This document shows positions 34,802-43,749 of a DNA stretch of 64,000 bases, one piece after another; within the stretch, counting starts at the first letter, position 1; every line of letters starts with the position of its first letter. The stretch covers positions 372,001 to 436,000 of the forward strand of contig NZ_VOXE01000001.1 in NCBI RefSeq assembly GCF_008014695.1, given 5' to 3'. The notes under the pieces are model-generated. The model was not told where the DNA came from and did not search any database. It was given only the letters and a program-made list of their open reading frames with translations. The position numbers and the translations under genes are program-made. This DNA comes from Chryseobacterium sp. Lineage in GTDB: Bacteria; Bacteroidota; Bacteroidia; Flavobacteriales; Weeksellaceae.

Positions 34802-35453
34802 ATTTTAAATATGGTTCCATTTGTTTTTTCCAGATCCGGTAACCTTCGGGTTTCATGTGTAGCATGTCTTCCAGAAAAAGATCTTTCCGGACTTTTCCGT
34901 CAGGTCCGTTCATGGCTGCGGTGATATCAATATAATCCGCATTTTTTTTACGGATCATAAATTTTTCGATAAGGGTGTTCGTTGCAATAAATTTTGGCCA
35001 GAAATTTTCCCGGCGCGGCGAAAGTTTAATGGACACATAACTGACCGGAATTTCAGGATAAAGTTTTCTGATTTCTGAATAAAAAGTTTTGTAACGCCGG
35101 AAGACCTGTCGCGGAGTGAGTGTTTCATCGGTAGCAAAATCATTTTCACCGCAGTAAATAATAATCTGCTTTGGTGCATAAGGTTTCAGCAGTTCTTCTG
35201 CGTAAAAATTAAGGTCTTTCAGGCTTGAGCCTCCAAAACCACGGTTAATGATGGTTTTGCCGGGAAAATAATCATTAACGTCCGTCCATTTGGTAAAGGA
35301 AGAACTTCCTACGAAAAAAATGGCATTTTTTGGTGGTGGAGTGTTTAAGTCCAGCTGTTTGAAATGCTGGATATCCTCATAGAAAGCCGGCTTTTCCTGG
35401 GCGTGGGAGGTCAGGAAGAAAAGGAGCAGGCAAAAGGCAAAGAATTTTTTCAT
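34800..35453 (-). CDS. Secreted SGNH/GDSL-type hydrolase
   Basis: A 217-residue exported esterase-like protein with a signal peptide (about 1-18, ending TSHA). The SGNH blocks are visible. Block I FVGSSSFTKW carries the catalytic Ser, block II is NRGFGGSSL with the Gly, block III is GENDF with the Asn, and block V LEDMLHMKPEGY has the catalytic Asp and His. The substrate could be a surface or dietary acyl or acetyl ester; nothing here narrows it. ATG 35453 is preferred to the GTG two codons earlier. Confidence 0.85.
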   Translation of the reverse strand: MKKFFAFCLLLFFLTSHAQEKPAFYEDIQHFKQLDLNTPPPKNAIFFVGSSSFTKWTDVNDYFPGKTIINRGFGGSSLKDLNFYAEELLKPYAPKQIIIYCGENDFATDETLTPRQVFRRYKTFYSEIRKLYPEIPVSYVSIKLSPRRENFWPKFIATNTLIEKFMIRKKNADYIDITAAMNGPDGKVRKDLFLEDMLHMKPEGYRIWKKQMEPYLK

Positions 35454-35518
35454 GGTCACGAACTTTCGATAAAATTATAAATAATCCTGAAAGCAAACGG
35501 TAAAAAGCCCCAAATTTT

Positions 35519-35548
35519 TTGAAAGGCATTTTAAATTTATTAAATTTG
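35519..35548 (+). promoter_or_regulatory. Promoter of the DegT gene with both boxes
   Basis: TTG at 35519-35521 and TAAATTTG at 35541-35548 are 19 bases apart, a consensus Bacteroidota promoter. The TTG could be mistaken for a start codon of the following frame, but it is better explained as the -33 box. The transcript should start near 35554. Confidence 0.65.
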
Positions 35549-35566
35549 AAAAAATATATTTTTTTT

Positions 35567-36691
35567 ATGAAAAAAATACAGATGGTTGACCTGCAAAGTC
35601 AATACTACAAAATAAAATCAGAGGTCGATAATGCTGTTTTAAACGTCATGGATTCCGCGGCCTTCATTAACGGACCTGAAGTAAAGTCTTTTCAGACCGA
35701 ATTGGAGCAGTATCTTGAGGTGAATCACGTTATTCCGTGCGCAAACGGCACCGACGCGCTGCAGATCGCTCTGATGGCCCTGGATCTTAATGAAGGCGAT
35801 GAAGTAATTACCGCAGATTTTACTTTCGCAGCGACTGTAGAAGTTATTCATCTGTTAAAACTCAAATCGGTTCTGGTGGATGTTGATTATGATACTTTCA
35901 CCATCGATACTGAAAAACTCCGGGCCGCCATCACTCCGAAAACCAAAGCCATTATTCCTGTGCACTTATTCGGACAGTGTGCCAATATGGAGGAAATTTT
36001 GAAAATTGCGAAAGATCACAATCTGCATGTTATTGAAGACAATGCACAGGCAATCGGTTCAACCTTTACTTTTGCAGAAGGAACAGTGAAGAAATCCGGA
36101 ACCATGGGAATCTTGGGAACGACTTCTTTCTTCCCTTCAAAAAATCTCGGCTGTTACGGAGACGGAGGTGCAATATTTACAGATGATGATGCGTTGGCGC
36201 ATAAAATCAGAGGCATCGTAAACCACGGAATGTACGAAAGATATTATCACGATGAAGTGGGAGTCAATTCCCGTCTCGACAGTATTCAGGCCACCGTTTT
36301 AAGAAAAAAACTTCCCCTTCTGGACTCTTACAATGAAGCGCGCAGAAAGGCCGCCGATTATTACGATGAAGCTTTGGCAGGAAATCCCAATATCTTAACG
36401 CCGAAGAGAGCGGAAAATTCTACCCACGTTTTTCACCAATACACTTTGAGAATCCTGAACGGAAAACGCAATGAACTGCAACAGTTTTTAACGGAAAAAG
36501 AAATTCCGGCCATGATTTATTATCCGGTGGCATTAAGAAAGCAAAAAGCTTATTTTCAGGACAGTGAGGACAAGGATTTTGTGAATACCGACAAGCTTTT
36601 GGGCGAAGTCATTTCTTTACCCATGCATACCGAACTGGATGAAGAGCAGTTGAAATATATTACGGATGCGGTTTTGGAGTTTATGAAATAA
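35567..36691 (+). CDS. DegT/DnrJ/EryC1/StrS sugar aminotransferase
   Basis: A PLP-dependent aminotransferase of 374 residues that would add an amino group to a nucleotide-activated keto sugar for surface polysaccharide or glycan synthesis. The PLP Lys lies in FFPSKNLGCYGDGGAIF, a form close to WbpE/ArnB-type enzymes. An early motif FINGPEVKSF and CANGTDALQIAL match the family. The start at 35567 (MKKIQMVDLQSQ) follows a strong promoter. galE lies downstream beyond one small gene, in keeping with a sugar-nucleotide pathway, although the exact sugar is not known. Confidence 0.9.
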   Translation: MKKIQMVDLQSQYYKIKSEVDNAVLNVMDSAAFINGPEVKSFQTELEQYLEVNHVIPCANGTDALQIALMALDLNEGDEVITADFTFAATVEVIHLLKLKSVLVDVDYDTFTIDTEKLRAAITPKTKAIIPVHLFGQCANMEEILKIAKDHNLHVIEDNAQAIGSTFTFAEGTVKKSGTMGILGTTSFFPSKNLGCYGDGGAIFTDDDALAHKIRGIVNHGMYERYYHDEVGVNSRLDSIQATVLRKKLPLLDSYNEARRKAADYYDEALAGNPNILTPKRAENSTHVFHQYTLRILNGKRNELQQFLTEKEIPAMIYYPVALRKQKAYFQDSEDKDFVNTDKLLGEVISLPMHTELDEEQLKYITDAVLEFMK

Positions 36692-36693
36692 AC

Positions 36694-37128
36694 ATGAAAA
36701 GAAAAATTTTTAAATATAAATCTGTTTATATTTATCATCTGATAATTACTTTAATTTTTATTTTTTCTTTCTCATTTTTTCTTATCAGCTTTATGGGGAT
36801 TATTACCATTGGTAAAGAGGAAAAGTTCACAGATTCTTTGGCAAAATATTTAGGGATTATTGTTTTAATATCTAGCATAATTTCATTTTTTTTGTTAATT
36901 GAAAAAAATAAAAAAACTATTTTATTATTAAATCTAAATACTTTATTTGTTGGGTTGTTTTTAATATTATTAATTTTTACTGCACGTACAGAAGGTATTT
37001 ATGATATTACAGCCATTATTATTTTTCTCTTACTTTTTTCTTTTATTGGATTGACGTTCTTTTTAATTAATTTTTATAGATATAAACCAATTAAGAACGA
37101 AATTGCAGATTTCGAAACTCCGCAATAA
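36694..37128 (+). CDS. AT-rich four-helix membrane protein, unknown
   Basis: A 144-residue protein made of about four hydrophobic segments (residues 13-35, 48-66, 75-95 and 103-128), dominated by Ile, Leu and Phe with a charged C-terminal tail. Its DNA is far more AT-rich than the flanking degT and galE genes. It begins two bases after the degT stop, so it is co-transcribed with it. I do not recognise a family. Possible roles include a small transporter or an accessory membrane factor for glycan synthesis; neither is supported directly. Confidence 0.6.
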   Translation: MKRKIFKYKSVYIYHLIITLIFIFSFSFFLISFMGIITIGKEEKFTDSLAKYLGIIVLISSIISFFLLIEKNKKTILLLNLNTLFVGLFLILLIFTARTEGIYDITAIIIFLLLFSFIGLTFFLINFYRYKPIKNEIADFETPQ

Positions 37129-37149
37129 AATCATTAATCATTAATAAAC

Positions 37150-38166
37150 ATGACCATACTCGTAACAGGCGGCCTCGGCTATATTGGTTCACACACCGTT
37201 GTGGAACTTCTCAATAATAACTTCGATGTTGTGATCGTTGATGACTTGTCGAATTCTGAAAAATTTATATTAAAGAATATTGAGGAAGTCACCGGTAAAA
37301 AACCGGTTTTCTATCCTTTTGATCTGAAGAGAAAGGAACTTCTTTCACAGGTTTTTGATGCTCACGAGATCGCTGGATGCATCAACTTTGCCGCTTATAA
37401 AGCCGTTGGTGAAAGCCAGGAAAAACCGCTGGATTATTATGAAAATAATCTGTTCACTTTAATCAATATTCTGCAGGAATTCAAAAGAAGAAACCTTTCG
37501 AATTTCATTTTCAGCTCCTCCTGTACGGTTTACGGACAGGCCGATGAACAGCCTATTGATGAAAATACCCCACTTAAGACTCCTGAATCTTCCTACGGGA
37601 AAACCAAACAGATGGGAGAGGAGATCCTGAAGGATTTCGCTACGGCTTATCAAAAGAAAGTAACGCTTTTACGGTATTTTAATCCGATCGGTTCCCATCC
37701 TTCGGCACTTTTGGGGGAACTTCCCTTGGGAATTCCGAACAATCTGGTTCCTTACGTAACGCAAACAGCCTCAAAAATCCGGGAAAAACTCAGCATCTGG
37801 GGAAATGACTATCCGACAGCAGACGGAACTGCAATCCGGGATTACATTTACGTTGTAGATCTGGCCAAAGCACACGTAAAAGCGTTGCAAAAACTCCTGG
37901 ACGAGACTTCTGAAACCGTGATTGATATTTACAACCTCGGAACAGGAAAAGGATCATCAGTTCTGGAAGTTGTTGAAGCTTTTGAAAGAGCTAATCATGT
38001 TGAAGTTCCTTACCAAATCTGTGAAAGAAGGGCGGGTGATATCACGGTTGCATTTGCAAATGCCGACAAGGCAGAAAGAGAACTCGGCTGGAAAGCAGAA
38101 ACGATCCTTGAAGAAGCTTTACGCACCACCTGGGAATGGCAGAAGTATCTGCAGACCAGAATTTAA
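37150..38166 (+). CDS. galE: UDP-glucose 4-epimerase
   Basis: Interconverts UDP-glucose and UDP-galactose (or the N-acetyl forms) using bound NAD. The 338-residue SDR enzyme has the NAD motif GGLGYIGSHTV at residues 7-17, FAAYKAVGES, SSSCTVYGQ with the catalytic Ser/Thr region, and the Tyr-Lys pair in SYGKTKQMGEE. The C-terminal GWKAE is typical. It lies 21 bases after the small membrane protein, so the three genes likely form one operon ending at the next terminator. Confidence 0.95.
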   Translation: MTILVTGGLGYIGSHTVVELLNNNFDVVIVDDLSNSEKFILKNIEEVTGKKPVFYPFDLKRKELLSQVFDAHEIAGCINFAAYKAVGESQEKPLDYYENNLFTLINILQEFKRRNLSNFIFSSSCTVYGQADEQPIDENTPLKTPESSYGKTKQMGEEILKDFATAYQKKVTLLRYFNPIGSHPSALLGELPLGIPNNLVPYVTQTASKIREKLSIWGNDYPTADGTAIRDYIYVVDLAKAHVKALQKLLDETSETVIDIYNLGTGKGSSVLEVVEAFERANHVEVPYQICERRAGDITVAFANADKAERELGWKAETILEEALRTTWEWQKYLQTRI

Positions 38167-38189
38167 GATCGTCCAGATCACTTATAAAC

Positions 38190-38227
38190 AAAAAACAGTC
38201 CCGTTTAATTTAAACAGGACTGTTTTT
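38190..38227. terminator. Terminator after galE
   Basis: A long stem (about 16 bp with one C-A mismatch, 38191-38207 with 38211-38226) and short loop, A- and T-flanked, lies between convergent galE and the TonB-type receptor gene. Confidence 0.8.
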
Positions 38228-38257
38228 TGTTTGAAATCCATAAATAGGAGATGGAAT

Positions 38258-40819
38258 TTACATCGGCACCTGATCTTCGTCGCCGGTGGCGTTGCTGTTG
38301 ATGTCTTTCTTCCTTTTCGGCTGTTCCACTTTCTCACCCTGTTTGAAACGGTAGGTCAGTGAAATACTGAATTGTCTTGGCTGCCACTGCATGTAACTGT
38401 ACTGCGAGTAACTTGGAGTGATGGTTAGATTCTCTCTTGCACGGGTATTGAAAATATCCTGAATATTGAATGAAACCGTACCGTTTCCGTCCAGAATCGT
38501 GCGGCTCGCGCCTAAATTCACCGCATACATCGGTTCTCTCTGTTGCGACACGGTATTTTGCGCTCCACGATAAAAGCCCTGAATCTGCACACTCGTTTTC
38601 TTATCCGGTTTGAAGGTATTGGTCAAACGGAATCGTGTAGAGAATCCTTCTCCTGAGAAGTCGAAATCTTCATAAGAGCCTTCGTTTTTGTAGCCGAAAA
38701 CATCTGCGCTTCCCATGATTTTCCACCATTTGAAGGGATCATAAGTAGCATTCAGATCCAAACCATACTGACTTTCGGTTCCGGCATTTACGGGCATTGT
38801 GTAGATAACAGTATTTCCTTCGTCATTTAATCCGCTGTACTGATAGAAGTTTACTTCGTCTTCAGATTTTTTGTAGTACAGAGTGGGGTTGAAGGTCACT
38901 TTGCTTTTCGATAAGTTGTAGCCCAGCTCAAATGAATTTTCATAAGTCGGGTTCAGATCCGGATTTCCGCTGAAAAGGTTTCTGTTATTGTTATAAGACA
39001 TAAATGGAATCAGAAAAAATGACCTTGGCCTGTTGATTCTCCGTGAATAATTTAATAAAAGCTGATTGTTTTTATCCAAGTCATAGCTGAAAAATGCACT
39101 TGGGAAAAATTTAAGATAATTTTTATCTACGCTGACCTGTTGAGCATCGTTCACCCTCTTGAAATTTACGCCAATGTCTGTATTTTCAGCTCTTAGACCA
39201 ATCTGATATCCGAAATTGTTAATTTTGCTTTTAAACTGTGCATAACCTGCCAAAATATTTTCATTGTAAAAAGTTTTACTGGTAAAATCAGGAAGTACAG
39301 CCGTTGGACCGCCGTTTTCGCTTTGATCTACATAATAATCATAATCATTTTTGTTGGCATCAAACCTTGCTCCGGCTTCAATTTTGGAAAATTCGCCTAC
39401 CGGAAGTTCATAATCTGCTTTTGCTAAAAATGTAGTATTTTCCGAAGAGGTAAGGATATTATTAGACGTTAAAGTCGCAATATCAAACTGGTTATCGAAA
39501 CCGTTTTCGGTAATTGCAGATGTCCCGTCACTTTTGTTTTTCTGATAACTTGTTGCAAGGGAAATAAGTTGTCCTTTGTCTCCGATTTTCTGATCGAATC
39601 CTAAATCTGCCTGAAATGAATTGTTCACGCTGGTTCCCACACTCAGTCTGTTCGTAAACTGATCCTGCATGATATAGGGAACCGCCGGATATCCGACTGC
39701 ATTTCTGTCCTTAAGAATGATACTGTCGAAATAATTGGTTTCACTGGTTGATTCATTATTAAAGTTACGGAACATTACAGAAGCATTCAGTGATGATTTT
39801 TCAGTAACATCCACCACAAATCCGGTCGTGACATTATAATTTTTATTTTCGCCCTCGTTAAGTCCGGTTTGAACAGATTTCATAGAAAATCCGTCGTTCA
39901 GCATCGTAGGATCCAGAAATGAATTGAATTCTGAATTGTTTTTGGATTTGTTTCTGCTGTAACCGCCGCCGCCATTGATATAGTATGTCCACGCTCCTTT
40001 TCTCCAGCTCAGATTGGTGTTTAATCTCGTGGTTGGCAAATAACCTAAAGTACCCTCAACGCTGCCGTTAAAACCAACTTTTTTTGATTTTTTCAGAATA
40101 ATATTTAGAATACCTGCTGTACCGCTGGCTTCGTATTTTGAGGAAGGATTTGTAATGACTTCAATTCTTTCGATCTGATCTGCCGGAATCGACTGCAAAG
40201 CGTTGGCTCCGTCATCTATGCCGAGCATGGAAGAAGGTTTTCCGTTGATTAAAAAACGGACATTCGAATTTCCACGCATTGAAACCGTTCCGTCAGTATC
40301 TACATCCACTGAAGGTACATTCGCCAAAACGTCCTGAAGATTACCACCTTTTGCCACAATGTCCAATGAAGGATCGTAAACCTTCTTATCGATTTCTACG
40401 CGATAGGCTTTGGTGGAAGGAGCAGATAATACTACTCCCTGAATTTCCTGGGTAGCAATACCGGTTGTAACCTGTTCTCTGGAAATAGTGAGGTTTCCGA
40501 TCGATCCTGGTCCGGAAATCTGTTTGTTGAGGCTTGCTTTCGTGAAATCAACCGCTTCGATGGTAATTTCATAATTGCCCGGAATAAGCTGAAGGGCATA
40601 ATTTCCTTGCTCATCGGTCAAAGCGGCATCGCTGAAAAGTTTGTTGGTAGAATTTGAAAAAGTTACTGAAGCGTATGGAACCGTCTGGTTTTGCGCATCT
40701 ACTATTTTTCCGGATACATTCACTTTTTCCTGAGCAAAAGCAAATGCTGCTGCAGATAAAAGTAAGGTAAGTCCTAACGTTTTTTTGGTTAATGTTTGAG
40801 TAATTTCAGTTTTAGTCAT
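38258..40819 (-). CDS. TonB-type outer-membrane barrel receptor
   Basis: An outer-membrane protein of 853 residues. A signal peptide (about 1-29) is followed by a CarboxypepD_reg-like domain (about 33-110, including GKIVDAQNQTVPYASV). A plug-like domain follows (about 135-240, with DVLANVPSVDVDTDGTVSMRG). A beta-barrel of the OMP_b-brl_3 type fills the rest, with many aromatic strands. The barrel ends at SLTYRF and a polar tail of about 25 residues extends beyond it. No SusD partner is adjacent, so a glycan-uptake role is not indicated; a metal or peptide transporter is possible. Confidence 0.85.
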   Translation of the reverse strand: MTKTEITQTLTKKTLGLTLLLSAAAFAFAQEKVNVSGKIVDAQNQTVPYASVTFSNSTNKLFSDAALTDEQGNYALQLIPGNYEITIEAVDFTKASLNKQISGPGSIGNLTISREQVTTGIATQEIQGVVLSAPSTKAYRVEIDKKVYDPSLDIVAKGGNLQDVLANVPSVDVDTDGTVSMRGNSNVRFLINGKPSSMLGIDDGANALQSIPADQIERIEVITNPSSKYEASGTAGILNIILKKSKKVGFNGSVEGTLGYLPTTRLNTNLSWRKGAWTYYINGGGGYSRNKSKNNSEFNSFLDPTMLNDGFSMKSVQTGLNEGENKNYNVTTGFVVDVTEKSSLNASVMFRNFNNESTSETNYFDSIILKDRNAVGYPAVPYIMQDQFTNRLSVGTSVNNSFQADLGFDQKIGDKGQLISLATSYQKNKSDGTSAITENGFDNQFDIATLTSNNILTSSENTTFLAKADYELPVGEFSKIEAGARFDANKNDYDYYVDQSENGGPTAVLPDFTSKTFYNENILAGYAQFKSKINNFGYQIGLRAENTDIGVNFKRVNDAQQVSVDKNYLKFFPSAFFSYDLDKNNQLLLNYSRRINRPRSFFLIPFMSYNNNRNLFSGNPDLNPTYENSFELGYNLSKSKVTFNPTLYYKKSEDEVNFYQYSGLNDEGNTVIYTMPVNAGTESQYGLDLNATYDPFKWWKIMGSADVFGYKNEGSYEDFDFSGEGFSTRFRLTNTFKPDKKTSVQIQGFYRGAQNTVSQQREPMYAVNLGASRTILDGNGTVSFNIQDIFNTRARENLTITPSYSQYSYMQWQPRQFSISLTYRFKQGEKVEQPKRKKDINSNATGDEDQVPM

Positions 40820-40971
40820 TATAAGTCATTTTATTACAGTCTGCCCTTTTGATTTTAAATTATTTCTAAAAAAGAGCAGGATTTAATGTCGTTAATTTAA
40901 TTCGGATAATCAATTAGACGCAGCGTTTGCGAATTTGTTAAAAATTTAGGGTGTTAAAAAATGTTAAACAT

Positions 40972-42003
40972 TTATTTAATGTTTTTTGAATTCAGCCAAT
41001 CCTGATAATCGCGTGCATTTTTGGCATGTTCAGTATCACTAGCGGTAAATCGGTGAAAACCAAATCTTCCTGGATCAGCAGCCATAAAGATGTAGTTGTT
41101 TTGTTCAGCATTCAGCACTGCATCTACGGAGTTTTTGTCCGTAATACAGATGGGTCCCGGCGGAATCCCGACGTTGGCATACGTATTATAAGGAGATGGA
41201 TGCGTAAGATGTTTGTAAAAAACCCTTTTGATGGGTGTGGTAAAGTTGGTTTCTTTGTTAATGGCGTAAATTACCGTCGGGTCGCTTTGGAGTTTCATTC
41301 CTTTTCTGTAGCGGTTGAGATAAAGCCCGGCAATGGTTTTCTGTTCATCGGGTTTTCCGCCTGATTCTTTGTAAACAATGGAGGCGAGTGCATAAATCTG
41401 GTCCCTGCTTAGGCCGCTTTGCTTTTCTTTTGCCTTTCTTTCAGCAGTCCAGAAATCGTTGTAACTGTCCTCGAATTTTTTAAAGAATTCTTTAGGTGTT
41501 ACAGTCCAGAAAAAGTTATAACTGTCAATAAAAAAATATTTCTTAAGATCTTCTGCATTTTTATAGCCTTTCTGCACAGCAATTTGATTGAGATCGGTCG
41601 CAAAACGCAGCGAATCGAGTTCTGTTTTTTTGGTGACCTTCCCGATCATCTGATACACATCGCCGAAATCGCCGATTCTGAACGTATTTTCCGTCTGGTT
41701 TCCGGCTTTGATCATATTTACCAAATCGCTATTTCCCGTTCCGGATTTGATGCGGTACCGTCCTGCATTGAAATACTGCTCCAGATTTTTATCTTTCGCA
41801 ACTTCCGTAAATGATGCCGTGTCCTTTAGATAAGGAGAAATGGAATCAAGGATCGACTTTAAATTTGCTGAATGAGGAATCAGAATGTAGCCTTCTTGAG
41901 CTACGTTGTTTCCGTAATATTTGGAGTAGTATCTGAAGCCAAAAAAACCGCCGATGACGATCAGCACGCCCACGATACCTAAGATTAAATTTTGTTTTTT
42001 CAT
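40972..42003 (-). CDS. mltG: Endolytic murein transglycosylase MltG
   Basis: Inner-membrane lytic transglycosylase that cleaves nascent peptidoglycan and may end glycan strand growth. The 343-residue protein has one N-terminal membrane anchor (about 7-25) and the YceG domain. The active-site Glu is in LASIVYKESGG near residue 213, followed by AGLYLNRYRKGMKLQSDPTVIYA and the C-terminal SPYNTYANVGIPPGPI. dapF, also in wall synthesis, is 40 bases upstream on the same strand, so the two may be co-expressed. Confidence 0.94.
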   Translation of the reverse strand: MKKQNLILGIVGVLIVIGGFFGFRYYSKYYGNNVAQEGYILIPHSANLKSILDSISPYLKDTASFTEVAKDKNLEQYFNAGRYRIKSGTGNSDLVNMIKAGNQTENTFRIGDFGDVYQMIGKVTKKTELDSLRFATDLNQIAVQKGYKNAEDLKKYFFIDSYNFFWTVTPKEFFKKFEDSYNDFWTAERKAKEKQSGLSRDQIYALASIVYKESGGKPDEQKTIAGLYLNRYRKGMKLQSDPTVIYAINKETNFTTPIKRVFYKHLTHPSPYNTYANVGIPPGPICITDKNSVDAVLNAEQNNYIFMAADPGRFGFHRFTASDTEHAKNARDYQDWLNSKNIK

Positions 42004-42043
42004 ATTTTAAAAATCTGATTGATGAACCGGTCGATTTTCAGAA

Positions 42044-42808
42044 TCACAGATTGATTTTGCCTTTGAAGACCTGTTTTGCCGGACCTTCAAGCCAGATATT
42101 TCGGAAAGCATCTCCGTTCTGTTCGGCATACACTTTCAGTTGTCCTCCCAAAACTTTTACTTCTACACTGTCCAGATTTTTTCCTTTCAGAAAAACAAGG
42201 GCCGAAGCGGTGGCGCCGGTTCCGCAGCTGAAGGTTTCATCTTCCACGCCGCGTTCGTAGGTTCTCACGAATATGCTGTGTTCCGAAGTTTTTTCAACAA
42301 AATTCACATTGATTCCCGCTTTTCTGTAAGTCGCATTATTACGGATATTGTTACCGCATTCATAAACCTTGAAATGTTCAAGATCATCAACAAACTGAAC
42401 AAAATGGGGAGAGCCGGTGTTCAAAACAAAATCTTTTCCGTCATTTTCAATGCTTTCCACATCAATCATCTTCAGTTTTACGATGCCGTTTCTGATTTCC
42501 GCTTCGTGAAGACCGTCGATGGCCATGAACGTGGTCCGGTCCTCAAAAATATCCAGGAAATGTGCGAAGGCGACAATACATCTTCCTCCATTTCCGCACA
42601 TCGTACTTTCGTTTCCGTCGGAATTATAATATACCATCCTGAAATCTGCATTTTCTTCTTCTTCGAGCAGAATCAGACCATCGCCGCCGATACCGAAACG
42701 CCGGTCGCAGAGCTTTTTGATGATTTCAAGCTCCTTCGGAAACTGAAGGTCACGGTTATCGATGATCACAAAATCGTTTCCAGTTCCCTGATATTTATAA
42801 AATTCCAT
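42044..42808 (-). CDS. dapF: Diaminopimelate epimerase
   Basis: Converts LL- to meso-diaminopimelate for lysine and peptidoglycan. The 254-residue protein starts MEFYKYQGTGNDFVIID, the family N-terminus. Two catalytic Cys are seen in MCGNGGRC near residue 70 and ETFSCGTGATAS near 203. The frame is open 17 codons upstream (to 42859), but those residues are not usual. A TAAATTTG -7 motif at 42857-42864 fits a transcript that starts downstream of that earlier Met. Confidence 0.95.
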   Translation of the reverse strand: MEFYKYQGTGNDFVIIDNRDLQFPKELEIIKKLCDRRFGIGGDGLILLEEEENADFRMVYYNSDGNESTMCGNGGRCIVAFAHFLDIFEDRTTFMAIDGLHEAEIRNGIVKLKMIDVESIENDGKDFVLNTGSPHFVQFVDDLEHFKVYECGNNIRNNATYRKAGINVNFVEKTSEHSIFVRTYERGVEDETFSCGTGATASALVFLKGKNLDSVEVKVLGGQLKVYAEQNGDAFRNIWLEGPAKQVFKGKINL

Positions 42809-42856
42809 GTTTTTCTGCATAAAAAAAGCGGAAAATCCCGCAGTAGATTTGGTTTG

Positions 42857-42864
42857 CAAATTTA
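42857..42864 (-). promoter_or_regulatory. -7 element TAAATTTG for dapF-mltG
   Basis: Matches TAnnTTTG on the minus strand. It overlaps the furthest upstream in-frame Met of dapF, so it favours the internal start at 42808. Confidence 0.4.
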
Positions 42865-42911
42865 ATCAAATCCGGTAAAAATTCGTATACGATAAGAAAT
42901 ATTGAAAAGAT

Positions 42912-43586
42912 CTATTTTGCCGGCGAAATCGCTTTCAGAGATTTTTGCCACTCCAAATAACCCATTACAGCCATCACTGTGAAAACCAAATACTGTACCG
43001 AAGTGATTCCTAAACCTTTATGAAGCATCATCGGAACGCAGATGAAGTCGCCGATGACCCAGAAAATCCAGTTTTCGATGCGTCTTTTTGCCATGAGCCA
43101 CATCCCGACCAGGAAAATCGCGGTGGTGAAAACGTCGAGCCAGTTTGCCCAGTCCAGATGATGCAGACCCAAGCTAACGCGATCCATTGAGAATTTATTT
43201 TCAATGAATGGCTTTAAATAATACACAACTGTAACCAATATTAAACTTAAAATAAATAGCATTCCTGCAATAAACCATTCTCTTTTTTTGGTCCAGGAGA
43301 CTTTTACATGAACATGATCTTCAGAACTTTTAGCCCACAAAATCCAGCCATAAACACTCATAACGGTATAATAAAAATTGATCATCATATCCCCCAGAAG
43401 TCCGAAACTTAAAAGAATGTATACATACAGTGCGGTAGAAATGATGCCGGTAGGATAGACCCAGATGTTCTTCCGGATGGAGAAATAAACGCTCAGCAAA
43501 CCAAAGACGGCGGCAGTGGCTTCCAGAAAGATCTGAAAATTCGTATAGCTTTCATAGGGTTTGAGAAAGAGATCATGCAGATTCAT
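42912..43586 (-). CDS. pnuC: Nicotinamide riboside/mononucleotide transporter PnuC
   Basis: A membrane transporter of the PnuC family that imports nicotinamide riboside by facilitated diffusion for NAD salvage. The 224 residues hold about seven hydrophobic segments. Typical sites are NIWVYPTGIISTALYVYI, MINFYYTVMSVYGWILW and ENWIFWVIGDFICVPM. ATG 43586 is chosen because the upstream in-frame TTG forms part of the -7 promoter box. No NAD-synthesis gene or NAD riboswitch is evident upstream. Confidence 0.92.
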   Translation of the reverse strand: MNLHDLFLKPYESYTNFQIFLEATAAVFGLLSVYFSIRKNIWVYPTGIISTALYVYILLSFGLLGDMMINFYYTVMSVYGWILWAKSSEDHVHVKVSWTKKREWFIAGMLFILSLILVTVVYYLKPFIENKFSMDRVSLGLHHLDWANWLDVFTTAIFLVGMWLMAKRRIENWIFWVIGDFICVPMMLHKGLGITSVQYLVFTVMAVMGYLEWQKSLKAISPAK

Positions 43587-43592
43587 ATTCGT

Positions 43593-43600
43593 CAAAGATA
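43593..43600 (-). promoter_or_regulatory. -7 element TATCTTTG for pnuC
   Basis: Matches TAnnTTTG, with six bases to the pnuC ATG, implying a leaderless or near-leaderless transcript. Confidence 0.45.
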
Positions 43601-43721
43601 AAAATATTTAGGTGAGGTTCCGTTTTGATACTTCAGCATGAAAATCAGAAAATTAAATCCGATAAATACGCTTTAGAAAAAGAAAGTTGACTAAAAACAG
43701 TTAATAATTAACAAAATTTTA

Positions 43722-43729
43722 TACTTTTG
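43722..43729 (+). promoter_or_regulatory. -7 element TACTTTTG for the permease gene
   Basis: Matches TAnnTTTG, 20 bases before the ATG at 43750. A 13-base palindrome GTTAATAATTAAC at 43700-43712 overlaps the -33 region. Confidence 0.4.
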
Positions 43730-43749
43730 AAAATCTTAAAAAAAATAAA

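Noticed and set aside
42140-42865. Plus-strand open frame of 241 codons opposite dapF
   Set aside because: Shadow of dapF; the dapF frame holds both catalytic Cys motifs, so the real gene is on the minus strand.
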